A DNA stretch of 64,000 nt from Pseudarthrobacter sp. BIM B-2242 (GCF_014764445.1 NZ_CP061721.1:2852001-2916000); one strand, 5' to 3'; positions 44,909-54,102 are shown, counted from the stretch's first letter. Program-made: numbers and translations. Notes: a model not told the origin generated them from the sequence alone.

Positions 44909-44988
44909 GAACCGGACAGGCACCTTAGGAACCGGACAGGCACCTTAGGAACCGGACAGGCCCTTCACGAACCGGACGGATCCTTGAC
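44909..44988 (+). repeat. Four-unit 20-bp tandem repeat
   Basis: Four 20-bp units in direct order. The first two are identical (GAACCGGACAGGCACCTTAG), the third (44949-44968) differs in its last third and the fourth (44969-44988) shares GAACCGGAC and CCTTGAC-like ends. The array starts after the pirin stop and ends inside the 3' end of the convergent sugar kinase gene, so the last unit and a half are coding (for the C-terminal KDPSGS). Confidence 0.85.
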
Positions 44989-45939
44989 CAGTTGCAGGAC
45001 GCCAAACACCGGATCCCTGTCGAGGACGCTGACGTCGGTGATGCCGGCAGCCGCGAGGTACTTCCGGAAGGCATCCTGAAGCGGGACCACATTCATGCCC
45101 AGCCCGCTGCCCAGGATGACCGGGCCCTCGATTCCCAGTTTCCGGAGTGCCTGCGAGGCGAGATCCGCGAGATCCTTGCCGGCCTGGTCGAGCAGCACCT
45201 GGCTGGCTTCGTGCCCTGCAGCGGCTGCATCCACCACCAGGCGGGCCTGCTGGGCCCAGAACCGGCGGCCGGTCTCCGGGGAGTGGAAGAGTGCGATCAG
45301 CCTGTTGGGGTGGTCAACTCCGCAGGCTGCAAGCAGCGCGGCCGTGAGCTGATCGACCGGGAGCCCCTGGTTCATACGGCGCAGGCTGTGCCTGACCGCC
45401 TCACGGCCCAGCCAGTATCCGCTCCCCTCATCACCGAGCAGGTAGCCCCAGCCTCCGGCCCGGGCCTCCTCCCCTGCACCATTCCGGCCCCAGGCCGCAG
45501 AACCCGTCCCGGCAATCACGGCAACACCGGTGCTGGCGCCGCCGGCCGCGAGCAGCAGCCTCGAATCATGGACCACCGTGACTTTTGCGCCCGGCACATG
45601 AGGCTCGATCAGCGCAGCGAGGGCGGCAGCGTCGTCGTCGGTATCGATGCCCCCCGCTCCCGCATACACCTGCGACACGCTGCCGCCGCCGATCCGGGCG
45701 AACAGGTCGGCGAGGTTCAACGCCGCTTGCTCGGGGGTTACGTTCTGGACGTTGGCGCTGCCGGCTGACTGGTCCGCCACGGCCACGCCATCCTCGAACC
45801 GGACGCCGCGCGTCTTGGTGCCGCCGATGTCCAGGCCGATGATGATGCCCGCCACGGAGGGGGAAACTGGTTTGGTCCCGCCGCCGTCGTCGGGCTGGAT
45901 TCCGGAAGATGAGGCCTGGGAGTGCTCGGTATCAGTCAC
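44965..45939 (-). CDS. BadF/BadG-type N-acetylglucosamine kinase-like ATPase
   Basis: A 324-residue ASKHA-fold kinase of the PF01869 group that includes GlcNAc kinases. It has the phosphate-binding GLDIGGTKTRGV, the GTGSAAWG motif and GWGYLLGDEGSGYWLGREAV. Substrate is likely an amino sugar (inference). The N-terminal 27 residues are not conserved. The GTG start lies six bases after TAGGCT, which itself overlaps the 3' end of the upstream LysR gene. Confidence 0.85.
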   Translation of the reverse strand: MTDTEHSQASSSGIQPDDGGGTKPVSPSVAGIIIGLDIGGTKTRGVRFEDGVAVADQSAGSANVQNVTPEQAALNLADLFARIGGGSVSQVYAGAGGIDTDDDAAALAALIEPHVPGAKVTVVHDSRLLLAAGGASTGVAVIAGTGSAAWGRNGAGEEARAGGWGYLLGDEGSGYWLGREAVRHSLRRMNQGLPVDQLTAALLAACGVDHPNRLIALFHSPETGRRFWAQQARLVVDAAAAGHEASQVLLDQAGKDLADLASQALRKLGIEGPVILGSGLGMNVVPLQDAFRKYLAAAGITDVSVLDRDPVFGVLQLVKDPSGS

Positions 45940-45943
45940 GTCC

Positions 45944-46966
45944 TCAGCCTACTGAAAGGCCGTCGCCGTGTCCCACGCGCCCGGCAACCTGCGAGCGCGC
46001 TGCCACCAGGCCTGCCAGCAGCCCGGGCCCTTCCTGCAGGACCAGCTCCCGGAAATGCCTCACGGGATCAGGTTCCGCATCCGGACCTGGCTTCCGGCGG
46101 CGCCACCCGAGCCCGATTTCGCGATACGCCAGGCCCGATTCCAAGGCAACCTCAACCCAGCCAAGATTTCCCGTCTCGGGGCTGACATGACGCCCCGGCC
46201 CGTTGCCGCCGGGTGGCAGGATGCTGACGCCAAGCCCCGCGGAAACAAGGCCGCGGGCGGTGTGGGTGTCCTGGCTTTCGAAAGCGATCCTGGGGCGGAA
46301 TCCGGCTTCACGGAACAGCGCGTCGGTCAGCGAACGCATGCCGTACCCCGGCTCCAGCGCCACGAAGGGATCCCGGCGGATGTCCTGGAGCCCCGCCTTT
46401 TTCCGGCCTGCCAGGGGGTGGCCATGGTGCACCACCAGGCGGAGCGGCTCCCGGTACAGTGCCGCGGAGGCTATGGTGCCGCTGGCCGCAGGCACAGGGG
46501 CCGTCAGCACAAGGTCCGACTGTCCCGACGCAAGTTCCGCGAGGCAGGCATCCCGGGACCCCTGCCGGAGGGTGAAGCCCGCTTCCGGATGGCGGCTGCG
46601 GAACGCGCTGATGAGCAGCGGCAGGGTGGCCTCGCCGAAGGTGTGCTGAAAGGACACGGAGACCTTCCCCCGCACGACGTCCGATTCGTGCCGGACGAGG
46701 TCCAGCCCGGCCTGGAATTCCGTCAGGGCCGAGTCGATGTAAGGCAGCAGGGTCCGGGCGGCTGCAGTAAGGCGCACGCCCCGTCCGTCCCGGATGAGCA
46801 ATTCAGTTCCGACGACGGCGCTTGCCCTGGACAGCGCCCGGCTCACCGTGGACTGGGGTACTCCGAGCAGTTCGGCCGTTTCCGTGACGTGCTGCGTGCG
46901 GCCCAGCTCGGCAAGGATGGGCAGCAACGGCAGGAGCCTGGCCAACTGCTGATGATCGGTGAGCAT
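45944..46966 (-). CDS. LysR-family transcriptional regulator
   Basis: A 340-residue LysR regulator. The winged helix-turn-helix is at about residues 5-65 (TAELLGVPQSTVSRALSRAS), and the LysR_substrate domain follows (to about 290), with a longer Arg/Gly-rich tail. It is divergent from an MFS transporter, its likely target. GGAAGGGTG precedes the ATG. Ends five bases before the sugar kinase start on the same strand. Confidence 0.9.
   Translation of the reverse strand: MLTDHQQLARLLPLLPILAELGRTQHVTETAELLGVPQSTVSRALSRASAVVGTELLIRDGRGVRLTAAARTLLPYIDSALTEFQAGLDLVRHESDVVRGKVSVSFQHTFGEATLPLLISAFRSRHPEAGFTLRQGSRDACLAELASGQSDLVLTAPVPAASGTIASAALYREPLRLVVHHGHPLAGRKKAGLQDIRRDPFVALEPGYGMRSLTDALFREAGFRPRIAFESQDTHTARGLVSAGLGVSILPPGGNGPGRHVSPETGNLGWVEVALESGLAYREIGLGWRRRKPGPDAEPDPVRHFRELVLQEGPGLLAGLVAARSQVAGRVGHGDGLSVG
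45946..45951 (-). promoter_or_regulatory. -10 box of leaderless sugar-kinase promoter
   Basis: TAGGCT on the minus strand, six bases (GAGGAC), then GTG at 45939. It lies across the last codons of the LysR gene, so the kinase can be expressed without the LysR transcript. Confidence 0.55.
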
Positions 46967-47028
46967 GCGTCCACCCTTCCGGCGCTCAATGCAAACGTTC
47001 CGTATCTGCTATCAATTCTACCTAAAGT

Positions 47029-47043
47029 ATGCATTGGAAGCAT
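47029..47043. promoter_or_regulatory. Candidate LysR operator
   Basis: ATGC-N7-GCAT (15 bp), containing the T-N11-A form of LysR-type boxes. It is about 25 bp upstream of the MFS start and overlaps where the MFS -35 should lie. The LysR gene starts about 60 bp away on the other strand. Confidence 0.5.
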
Positions 47044-47057
47044 GGGTTGTAACTGCC

Positions 47058-47063
47058 TACCCT
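47058..47063 (+). promoter_or_regulatory. -10 box of leaderless MFS promoter
   Basis: TACCCT, six bases (TGAGGT), then ATG at 47070. Confidence 0.5.
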
Positions 47064-47069
47064 TGAGGT

Positions 47070-48326
47070 ATGCCACATAATGCCGCCGCGCCCGGTTCCA
47101 CCGCGGTCCACCGGAATAGCTGGGAAGGCCACCCCAAAGGCTCCGCCGCCTACGGCAAGATCCTGGCCGGGCTGGCCTTCGCGGGGGTAGCGACGTTCGC
47201 CCAGTTGTACTCCACCCAGGCGGTCCTGCCACTCATTGCCACCGATCTCCACATCACGGCGGCAGAGGCAGCGCTGACCATCTCGCTCGCCACAGTAGGC
47301 CTGGCAGTCACCGTCATTCCCTGGTCCTTCCTCGCGGACAGGATAGGCCGGGTCAAAGCCATGACCTGGGGCATATCGGCAGCAACAGTTCTGGGACTCG
47401 TGGTCCCGCTGGCCCCCAGTTTCGGCATGCTGCTCGCCCTCCGGCTGCTGGAGGGAATGGCCCTGGGCGGAATCCCGGCGATCGCCATCGCCTACCTGAA
47501 CGAGGAAGTGAACCGCGCGCATGCTGCCATGGCGGCCGGCAGCTACGTTGCCGGCACCACCCTGGGCGGATTGGCCGGCAGGCTCGTGGCAGGCCCGGCA
47601 GGTGAGCTGTGGGGCTGGCGGACTGCCGCCCTGGCAGTGTCCTTGCTGGCAACGGTATCTGCCGTCCTTTTCCTGATCCTGATTCCCAAGGCCAGAGGGT
47701 TCACCGCCACGAAAGCTGCCGGGCTCCGCGGCGCCTTCGCCACGCTCGGCGGCCACCTGCGCAACCCCCGGCTCTTGGCCCTCTACGTCCAGGCATTCCT
47801 GATGATGGGCGGCTTTGTGGCCGTCTATAACTACCTGGGCTTCCGCCTGTCCGCCGAACCCTTTCTGCTGCCGGCAACCCTGATCAGCCTCATCTTTCTC
47901 GCCTACCTGTCCGGAACCCTTACCTCGCGGTGGGCGGGCGGGCTGACGGCACGCTTTGGCCGGCGGACCGTCCTGCTGGCGGGCCTCGTCCTGATGGCGG
48001 CGGGTCTGGCCCTGACGCTCACGCAGTTGCTCGCCCTGATCCTGGCAGGCCTGGTGATCTTCACCGGCGGGTTCTTTGCCGCCCACAGCATCGGGTCAGG
48101 GTGGACCGGCAGCATTGCCACAACCGGCCGCGCCCAGGCGGCATCCCTGTACAACCTTGCGTACTATCTGGGCTCAAGTGTCATCGGCTGGGCCGGCGGC
48201 CTTGTTTTCCAGGCCTGGGGCTGGACGGCACTCGGCTTGGCCATCGTGGTCCTGGCAGGCATCACGGCGGTGACAGTCGCCGTCGTACATCCCCCCAGGA
48301 AAAGTGAGACGCCCGCCCCGCTCTGA
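47070..48326 (+). CDS. MFS transporter, YnfM-like
   Basis: A 418-residue 12-helix major facilitator. The LADRIGRVKAM loop 2-3 motif and FATVGL... type helices with QLYSTQAVLPLIATDLHIT near the start are typical of the YnfM/arabinose-efflux-like group. Substrate unknown. It is divergent from a LysR gene with a T-N11-A box between, so it is likely under that regulator. Confidence 0.88.
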   Translation: MPHNAAAPGSTAVHRNSWEGHPKGSAAYGKILAGLAFAGVATFAQLYSTQAVLPLIATDLHITAAEAALTISLATVGLAVTVIPWSFLADRIGRVKAMTWGISAATVLGLVVPLAPSFGMLLALRLLEGMALGGIPAIAIAYLNEEVNRAHAAMAAGSYVAGTTLGGLAGRLVAGPAGELWGWRTAALAVSLLATVSAVLFLILIPKARGFTATKAAGLRGAFATLGGHLRNPRLLALYVQAFLMMGGFVAVYNYLGFRLSAEPFLLPATLISLIFLAYLSGTLTSRWAGGLTARFGRRTVLLAGLVLMAAGLALTLTQLLALILAGLVIFTGGFFAAHSIGSGWTGSIATTGRAQAASLYNLAYYLGSSVIGWAGGLVFQAWGWTALGLAIVVLAGITAVTVAVVHPPRKSETPAPL

Positions 48327-48493
48327 CGGACTCCGGCGCAGAGCCGCGGCTGTTCACGAAATGCTCACTCGCAGAACAATCCGCCAGGAAAACGGCCCTG
48401 CCCGTGGCGATTATTCGGCCAAACGGCTCGAGCGGAGGTGATGGGACGTAATCAGGCGTCTAGGATGAACTCAAGGACACTTGAGGAGATCCC

Positions 48494-48997
48494 ATGAGCA
48501 CCAACCCCAAAAACATCCGGCCGGGCAGCCACTTCGAACCGCTGGACGCCATTGATGAGCGGCTTCTGGCCGCCTTGGTGGACGATGCCAGGATCTCTAA
48601 CAAACAGCTCGCTGAACTGGTGGGCATCGCCCCGTCCACCGCGCTGATGCGGACCCGCGCCCTGTCCGAGCGCGGCATCGTGCAGGGCTTTGAAGCCAAG
48701 CTCAGCCTCTCGGCAATCGGCAGGTCGGTCCAGGCCCTCGTGGCTGTCCGGCTCCGGGCCCACGACCGGGACCAGATCGATCGTTTTACCGCACGCGTGC
48801 CGCACCTGCCAGCGGTTCTCTCCACGTTCCACACATCAGGTTCCGTGGACTACCTGCTGCATATCGCCGTCGGAAGCACCGAGGACCTGAGGGACTGGGT
48901 GCTCGACAACCTCGCCACCGACCCCGTGGTGGGCCACACCGAAACCACCCTCGTCTTCGAGCACATCCAGGGCAACCACGGCCCGCTGCCGGAGTAG
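48494..48997 (+). CDS. Lrp/AsnC-family regulator
   Basis: A 167-residue Lrp-type protein: helix-turn-helix at about 20-65 (DARISNKQLAELVGIAPSTAL) and an AsnC ligand/oligomer domain (about 85-155, DYLLHIAVGSTEDLRDWVLDN). The first 15 residues precede the normal fold. GAGGAG is seven bases before the ATG, and a -10-like TAGGAT lies at 48460-48465, so this one has a real leader. It is convergent with an MFS gene. Confidence 0.9.
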   Translation: MSTNPKNIRPGSHFEPLDAIDERLLAALVDDARISNKQLAELVGIAPSTALMRTRALSERGIVQGFEAKLSLSAIGRSVQALVAVRLRAHDRDQIDRFTARVPHLPAVLSTFHTSGSVDYLLHIAVGSTEDLRDWVLDNLATDPVVGHTETTLVFEHIQGNHGPLPE

Positions 48998-49022
48998 GCA
49001 GCCACAGCCGGGCACAACTCCG

Positions 49023-50267
49023 CTAGGCAGTCCGCTGGCGCCGGGCGGTCCTGAAGGTGAGGGCGGCGAGCGTCAGCGCCGCTGCACAGCACACCAGGAC
49101 AAAGGCCAACACCGCTGCCTGCAGCCCGAACGCTGAGGTTGCCCATCCCAGCCCGATGACCGGTACCGCGCTGCCCAGGTACGTGATGACGTAGACCGTG
49201 CTGATGACCTGCGCATGGTGCGAAACCTCCACCTTGGCCGCCACGTCGTTGAAAACGGTGCGAAAGGCGACGCCCTGCCCCAGGCCGGCACAGACGCTGG
49301 CCGCCACCAGCAGCGGCAGGCTGCGCCACGACGCTGCTGCCGCCAGCAGCAGGACGGAGATCCCCAGGACCGCCAGACCGGCCGGAACCACGAAGCGGCC
49401 CCGCACCGCCATCAGCTGGCTCAGCGCCGAAGCCCCGAGCGTCATCCCTGCCAGGGCGCCGATCACCGGACGCGAGCCCGTATCCACGATCTGGGCAAAG
49501 TAGCCGGGTGCCAGCGACAGGCAGAAACCAAATACGGAAAAGCTCAGGAAGCCGACACCGGCTGCAAGCCAGAACGCGCCCCGGGCCTCAGTGGACACCG
49601 ATGGCCGGCGTGGAGCCAGGACCAGGATGGGCCGCGGTCCGGCAGGTGGCCTGATGGCAGGCCGGGCGTTCAACAGGAACAGCGGCACAAGCATTCCGGC
49701 CAGCACCACCGAGTGAACGTAGTACGGCGCGGTGGTGGGTCCCGGCAGCAGGGAAAGCAGGCCGCCGATGACGGGGCCTGCCGCCACGCCGCCTGCCGTC
49801 GCCAGCAGCGTAAAACGGGACGCCCATTCCGGGCGGGACGGCAGCAGCTCCCGCAAGGCGGCAGCACTGGCGCCGGTGGCCAGGGCAACTGCTACACCCT
49901 GCATCGCCCGGCCGGCCGACAGCGCCAGGAGGGTCTCCGCCTGTGAGAACACCCAGCCTCCTGCCAGGCCTGCGAGGACGGCCAGGATAAGGGCGGCCCG
50001 CCTGCCGATATGATCCGACCAGTGGCCGGCCAGCATCAGCGTGGCCACCAGTGCCAGGACATAGCTGGCAAACGCCGCCGTAACCCCGAGCGGTGAGAGT
50101 CCCAGGTTTGCCTGGAGCAGCGGATAGAGGGGTGTGGCCAGGTTTGCACCCACCAGCAGCAGGGAGATGACGGCGCCGGCCATCACCAGCCGTGCGGTGG
50201 TGGATGCGTTCCAGCCCCGGCGACCGGCGGTAACCGGGCGCATGCGGAGTTCACTGAAAACTGTCAT
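49023..50267 (-). CDS. MFS transporter
   Basis: A 414-residue 12-helix major facilitator. GHWSDHIGRRAAL is the conserved loop 2-3 motif. The frame extends upstream, but the ATG at 50267 with AAGGCAGAG before it gives the normal short cytoplasmic N-terminus. It lies between two Lrp-type genes: divergent from the second (50439) and convergent with the first. Substrate unknown; export of an amino acid or drug is plausible given the Lrp neighbours (inference). Confidence 0.85.
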   Translation of the reverse strand: MTVFSELRMRPVTAGRRGWNASTTARLVMAGAVISLLLVGANLATPLYPLLQANLGLSPLGVTAAFASYVLALVATLMLAGHWSDHIGRRAALILAVLAGLAGGWVFSQAETLLALSAGRAMQGVAVALATGASAAALRELLPSRPEWASRFTLLATAGGVAAGPVIGGLLSLLPGPTTAPYYVHSVVLAGMLVPLFLLNARPAIRPPAGPRPILVLAPRRPSVSTEARGAFWLAAGVGFLSFSVFGFCLSLAPGYFAQIVDTGSRPVIGALAGMTLGASALSQLMAVRGRFVVPAGLAVLGISVLLLAAAASWRSLPLLVAASVCAGLGQGVAFRTVFNDVAAKVEVSHHAQVISTVYVITYLGSAVPVIGLGWATSAFGLQAAVLAFVLVCCAAALTLAALTFRTARRQRTA

Positions 50268-50438
50268 TCGCTCTGCCTTGGCATCTGCCGGAACGGGAAA
50301 CTCCTTGTGGGACGCCGCTCCGAGGGTAAATAGGGATAACCAAATTCTGGGCCAATCCTGCTGGATAAAGCTGTTCCTTATGAAAGAATTGAGCAAAACA
50401 GTCAAGAAGTTAGAGCGCTGCTAGCCGAAAGCAACAAT

Positions 50439-50924
50439 TTGAATAGTCTGGACCCCACTGATCTGAAGATCCTGCTGGAACTCATCCGCGATCCCCGCCT
50501 CCAGATCGGTGAAATCGCCGAGGCGCTGGGCATAGCCCGCAACACAGCGCAGTCGCGCGTCAGGCGCCTGCTCCGCGCCGGCGTACTCCACAGCGGCGGA
50601 CGCGAGGTGGACCTCGCGGCGGTGGGCTACGACGTCGTCGCGTTCGTCACCATCGAGGTGACCCACCGGGAGCTGGACGGAGTGGTGGCGGCCCTCCGCC
50701 TGCTGCCGCAGGTTTTGGAGGTTCACGAGATTTCCGGCAGGGGCGACGTCTGGTGCCGGGTGGTGGCCACCGACACGCATAACCTGCAGTCCGCGCTCCG
50801 CCAGATCCTCCGCATCAAGGGTGTTATCCGGACCGAGACGGTGCTGGCGCTCCACACGCACATTCCCTACCGGACCGAGCCGCTCATCAGCCGCCTCGCT
50901 CAGGCTTTACCGGGCAAAGGCTAG
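50439..50924 (+). CDS. Lrp/AsnC-family regulator
   Basis: A 161-residue Lrp-type protein with helix-turn-helix at about 5-50 (LQIGEIAEALGIARNTAQSR) and an AsnC domain from about 60 to 140. Start is TTG, which fits the usual distance to LDPTDLKIL; no better codon is seen. Divergent from the MFS gene, its likely target. The TAG stop is also the first half of the -10 box of the next gene. Confidence 0.82.
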   Translation: MNSLDPTDLKILLELIRDPRLQIGEIAEALGIARNTAQSRVRRLLRAGVLHSGGREVDLAAVGYDVVAFVTIEVTHRELDGVVAALRLLPQVLEVHEISGRGDVWCRVVATDTHNLQSALRQILRIKGVIRTETVLALHTHIPYRTEPLISRLAQALPGKG

Positions 50925-50927
50925 GAT
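50922..50927 (+). promoter_or_regulatory. -10 box of leaderless DUF1761 promoter, overlapping a stop codon
   Basis: TAGGAT, six bases (TCGAGG), then ATG at 50934. Its TAG is the stop codon of the upstream Lrp gene, the same geometry as at ispH. Confidence 0.6.
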
Positions 50928-50933
50928 TCGAGG

Positions 50934-51359
50934 ATGGATTGGCTCTCACACATTTCACAGATCAACTGGCTCGCCGTACTTTTAGCCTTCGTTTCGACCA
51001 TGCTCATCGGCTTTGTCTGGTACATGCCTGCAGTCCTGGGTAATCGGTGGATGGCAGCCATTGGCAAGACTGAAGAGGACCTCAAGAACATCGAGGGCGG
51101 CCCGGGAATCTGGGTTCCCATGATGGTGGCCGCCGCGCTGACCGCAGTCCTGCTTGCTGTGCTGATCAGCAAGCTCGGACTGGACACTGCCGTGGCAGGC
51201 GGCCTTTTCGCCCTGGTGCTGGCACTGGTGTTCCGCGCCGGCGGCCATGTCATCCACAACGGGTTCGCCGGAAGGCCAGCGGCCGTTACGTTTATTGATT
51301 CCGGGCACGACGTGCTCGCCATGACGGTGGCCGGTGCCATTATCGGAGCCATGTCCTGA
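50934..51359 (+). CDS. DUF1761 membrane protein
   Basis: A 141-residue protein with four predicted helices. The family core FVWYMPAVLGNRWMAAIG is clear. Function unknown. The stop is one base before the GTG of corA, so the two are translated together. Confidence 0.85.
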   Translation: MDWLSHISQINWLAVLLAFVSTMLIGFVWYMPAVLGNRWMAAIGKTEEDLKNIEGGPGIWVPMMVAAALTAVLLAVLISKLGLDTAVAGGLFALVLALVFRAGGHVIHNGFAGRPAAVTFIDSGHDVLAMTVAGAIIGAMS

Positions 51360-51360
51360 C

Positions 51361-52356
51361 GTGACCATCATCGATAACGCCGTATACGTGGATGGCGTCC
51401 GCAGTGCTGAACCGGAGAATCTCGAACAGACCTTCGAGGTGCTCGCCCACCATGGCGGGATGGCATGGATCGGGCTGTACAGGCCCACGGCGACGGAGAT
51501 GGCAGCGGTCGCCGCCGAATTCGGACTGCATGACCTCGCGGTGGAGGACGCCATTTCAGCGCACCAGCGCCCCAAGCTGGAGCGCTATCCGGACCACCTG
51601 TTCACCGTTCTCCGTCCGGCCCGGTACTTGGATGCGACCGAAACCGTGGAGTTCGGGGAGCTGCACATCTTCACCGGCAAGAACTATGTCGTCACCATCC
51701 GCCATGCCGAAACGGCAGGGGTGGCCCGGGTGCGGCGCCGTCTGGAAGACCGCCCGGACCTGCTCCGGCACGGTCCCGAAGCCGTCCTGTATGCCCTGCT
51801 GGACATGGTGGTGGATGACTACGCGCCGGTTGTTGCCGGGCTGGAAAACGATATCGACGAGATTGAAGACCAACTGTTCAGCGGCGACAGCACAGTCTCA
51901 CGCCGGATCTATGAACTGGCGCGTGAAGTCATCCAGTTCCAGCGCGCCATCCATCCCCTGCCGGAGATGATGCACCAACTTAAGCGCGGCTTCGAAAAGT
52001 ATGGGGTGAATTCCGAGCTGCAACACAGCCTGCGGGACGTGGAGGACCACGTGGCCCGGGTCATTTCCCGTGCCGACTCCTTCCGCGACCTGCTGCAGAA
52101 CGCCCTCACACTGGACGGGACGCTGACTGCCAACCGCCAGAACGAGGCCGGCGCTGAACAGAACGAACAGGTCAAGAAGATCTCGTCCTGGGCGGCGATC
52201 TTCTTCGCGCCGTCCATTGTGGCGGGGATATACGGCATGAATTTCGAACACATGCCCGAACTCCACTGGACTGCCGGCTACCCCTTCGCCATCGGCCTGA
52301 TGGCAGGTACCGCCGCCCTGATGTACATCATCTTCAAGAAGAAGGGCTGGCTCTGA
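51361..52356 (+). CDS. corA: CorA-type magnesium/divalent cation channel
   Basis: A 331-residue CorA-family protein. The long cytoplasmic domain ends in two C-terminal helices with the signature GMNF followed by EHMPE (about 293-301), the selectivity loop. The two-helix end and Lys-rich tail (IFKKKGWL) fit a pentameric channel. It may carry Mg, Co or Ni. The GTG start lies one base after the DUF1761 stop and matches the CorA N-terminus. Confidence 0.93.
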   Translation: MTIIDNAVYVDGVRSAEPENLEQTFEVLAHHGGMAWIGLYRPTATEMAAVAAEFGLHDLAVEDAISAHQRPKLERYPDHLFTVLRPARYLDATETVEFGELHIFTGKNYVVTIRHAETAGVARVRRRLEDRPDLLRHGPEAVLYALLDMVVDDYAPVVAGLENDIDEIEDQLFSGDSTVSRRIYELAREVIQFQRAIHPLPEMMHQLKRGFEKYGVNSELQHSLRDVEDHVARVISRADSFRDLLQNALTLDGTLTANRQNEAGAEQNEQVKKISSWAAIFFAPSIVAGIYGMNFEHMPELHWTAGYPFAIGLMAGTAALMYIIFKKKGWL

Positions 52357-52375
52357 CCCGGCTGGACTCCAGGAG

Positions 52376-53971
52376 TCAGCTGGCCTGCAGGGCGACGGCG
52401 CCGTGGCCCGACTCGGCAGCACTGAAAACAAGCCGGCGGTTGGCAATCTTGTCCGTGAAGAAGCGGTCGTGACTGACCACCACCACCGCGCCCGGGAAAT
52501 GCAGCAGTGCGCGCTCCATAACCTGGGTGCTGGAGAGGTCGAGGTGGTTGGTGGGCTCATCAAGCAGGAGTACGGAGGCGCCCGAGAGCAGGCACTGGGC
52601 CATGGCCACCCGGGCACGCTGGCCACCCGAAAGGTTGCCGATCCGCTGCTTGAGGTCTGCTTCGGAGAACTGGAACATCGCCAGGAACCTGTTGACGGAC
52701 TTTTTCGTCGCCGTCAGGGCCAGGCTGTCCGGCATCGCGTTGACCGCATGGGTGACGGTATCGGCGTCGTCCAGTTCGGCCAGGACCTGGTTGTAGGAGA
52801 CCATTCCCGCACCTTTGGCCCATGCCACGGTGCCCGAGTCTGCCGGTTCCTCGCCCGTCAGCGCGCGGAGCAGTGTGGTCTTGCCGCTGCCGTTGGCCCC
52901 GATGACGGCGATCCTGTGGCCCCGCCCGATTTCGAAACTGAGGCCGCTGAACAGTGTCCTGCCGCCGTAGGCCTTACTCAGTGATTCCACGCGGCACAGG
53001 ACGTCTTTGACGTAGAGGCCTCCATAGATCTCCGTGATGATCTGGTCAACGGGCCGGGGCGTCCTGCTCTTCTTGATCCTGGCAAGCTGGTTTGCCAGTC
53101 CCTTGCCGGCTGCCTTGGCTGCCTCGCGGCGGTCGGAAATGCCCTCTGCCTCGAAGGCAAGCAGTTCGGACTCATGCACAAACTGGCTCTCAAGGCTCTT
53201 GAGCCGGAACTGCTTGGCCACCACGTACTCGGCAAAATTCCCCGGGTACTCATGCAGGTGGAAGTTCTCCACCTCGATGATCCGGGTGACAACGGAGTCC
53301 AGGAACTTCCGGTCATGCGAGACGATGATCGCGGCACCCTTAAACGTCCGGAACCAGCCTTCCAGCCATTCGACGCCGGCCACGTCCAGGTAGTTCGTGG
53401 GTTCATCCAGCAGCAGCACGTCCGGGGCTTCGAGCAGGATCTTTGCCAGGGCGGCCCGGTTGCGCCAGCCGCCGGACAGTTCGTCGATGGCGCAGGTGCG
53501 GTGATGGTCGCTGAATCCCAGGGTAGTCAGGACTTTGTCGATGCTGCGTGCGTAGTCCCAGCCATCGAGCCGGTCCATGGCCTCAAAGAGCTCTGACTGG
53601 CGGTGGATCAGCTCATCCAGGCGGGCGGCGTCGGAGGAGTCAGCGGCGATGGTTTCATCTATATGGGCCAGCTCGGCTTCGATCTGCTTGACGTGGGCGA
53701 ACAGTCCGTCCAGGACCTCCAGGATGGTGGATTCGCCGTTGAGCTCCGAGAACTGGGAAAAGTAGGCTGTCCTGGTTCCGAGCTCGACGGCGACTGTTCC
53801 GGCATCGGGGGCAATCTGGCCCTGGATCAGCTTGAGGATGGTGGACTTGCCGGATCCGTTCTTCCCGATCAGCCCCACCCTGTCTCCGGCCTCAAGTTTG
53901 AAGAAGGCTTCGCGGAGTACCTGGGTGTTGTCGAAGCTGACGTTGACGTCATTCAGCCGGATCAAACTCAT
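52376..53971 (-). CDS. ABC-F family ATPase
   Basis: A 531-residue protein with two ABC domains and no membrane part. Walker A GKNGSGKST and GANGSGKTT, signatures LSGGWRNR and LSGGQRAR, Walker B LLLDEPTNYLD and LLLDEPTNHLD are all intact, with a charged linker between (about 240-300). ABC-F proteins act on the ribosomal E site, in translation rescue or antibiotic protection; the length fits YbiT-like rather than resistance types. Tail to tail with corA with 19 bases between. Confidence 0.92.
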   Translation of the reverse strand: MSLIRLNDVNVSFDNTQVLREAFFKLEAGDRVGLIGKNGSGKSTILKLIQGQIAPDAGTVAVELGTRTAYFSQFSELNGESTILEVLDGLFAHVKQIEAELAHIDETIAADSSDAARLDELIHRQSELFEAMDRLDGWDYARSIDKVLTTLGFSDHHRTCAIDELSGGWRNRAALAKILLEAPDVLLLDEPTNYLDVAGVEWLEGWFRTFKGAAIIVSHDRKFLDSVVTRIIEVENFHLHEYPGNFAEYVVAKQFRLKSLESQFVHESELLAFEAEGISDRREAAKAAGKGLANQLARIKKSRTPRPVDQIITEIYGGLYVKDVLCRVESLSKAYGGRTLFSGLSFEIGRGHRIAVIGANGSGKTTLLRALTGEEPADSGTVAWAKGAGMVSYNQVLAELDDADTVTHAVNAMPDSLALTATKKSVNRFLAMFQFSEADLKQRIGNLSGGQRARVAMAQCLLSGASVLLLDEPTNHLDLSSTQVMERALLHFPGAVVVVSHDRFFTDKIANRRLVFSAAESGHGAVALQAS

Positions 53972-54102
53972 CGGTGCTGTCCAATCCAGTCTTGGTAGTG
54001 GCGGCAGGCCAGCGATTCGGCCGCATCCACTCTCTCATGAAACCGGTGCCCGCCTTGGCCCGACCGCACGTTCCCGCAATCGGCCCTCAGGGCGCAGCAC
54101 AA

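Noticed and set aside
44909..44988. CRISPR array or attachment site
   Set aside because: Units are contiguous 20-bp copies without spacers, no cas genes are present, and no integrase or tRNA lies beside them.
52376..53971. ABC-F gene as an antibiotic-resistance determinant
   Set aside because: Length and linker fit housekeeping YbiT/EttA-like members; nothing in the context points to resistance.
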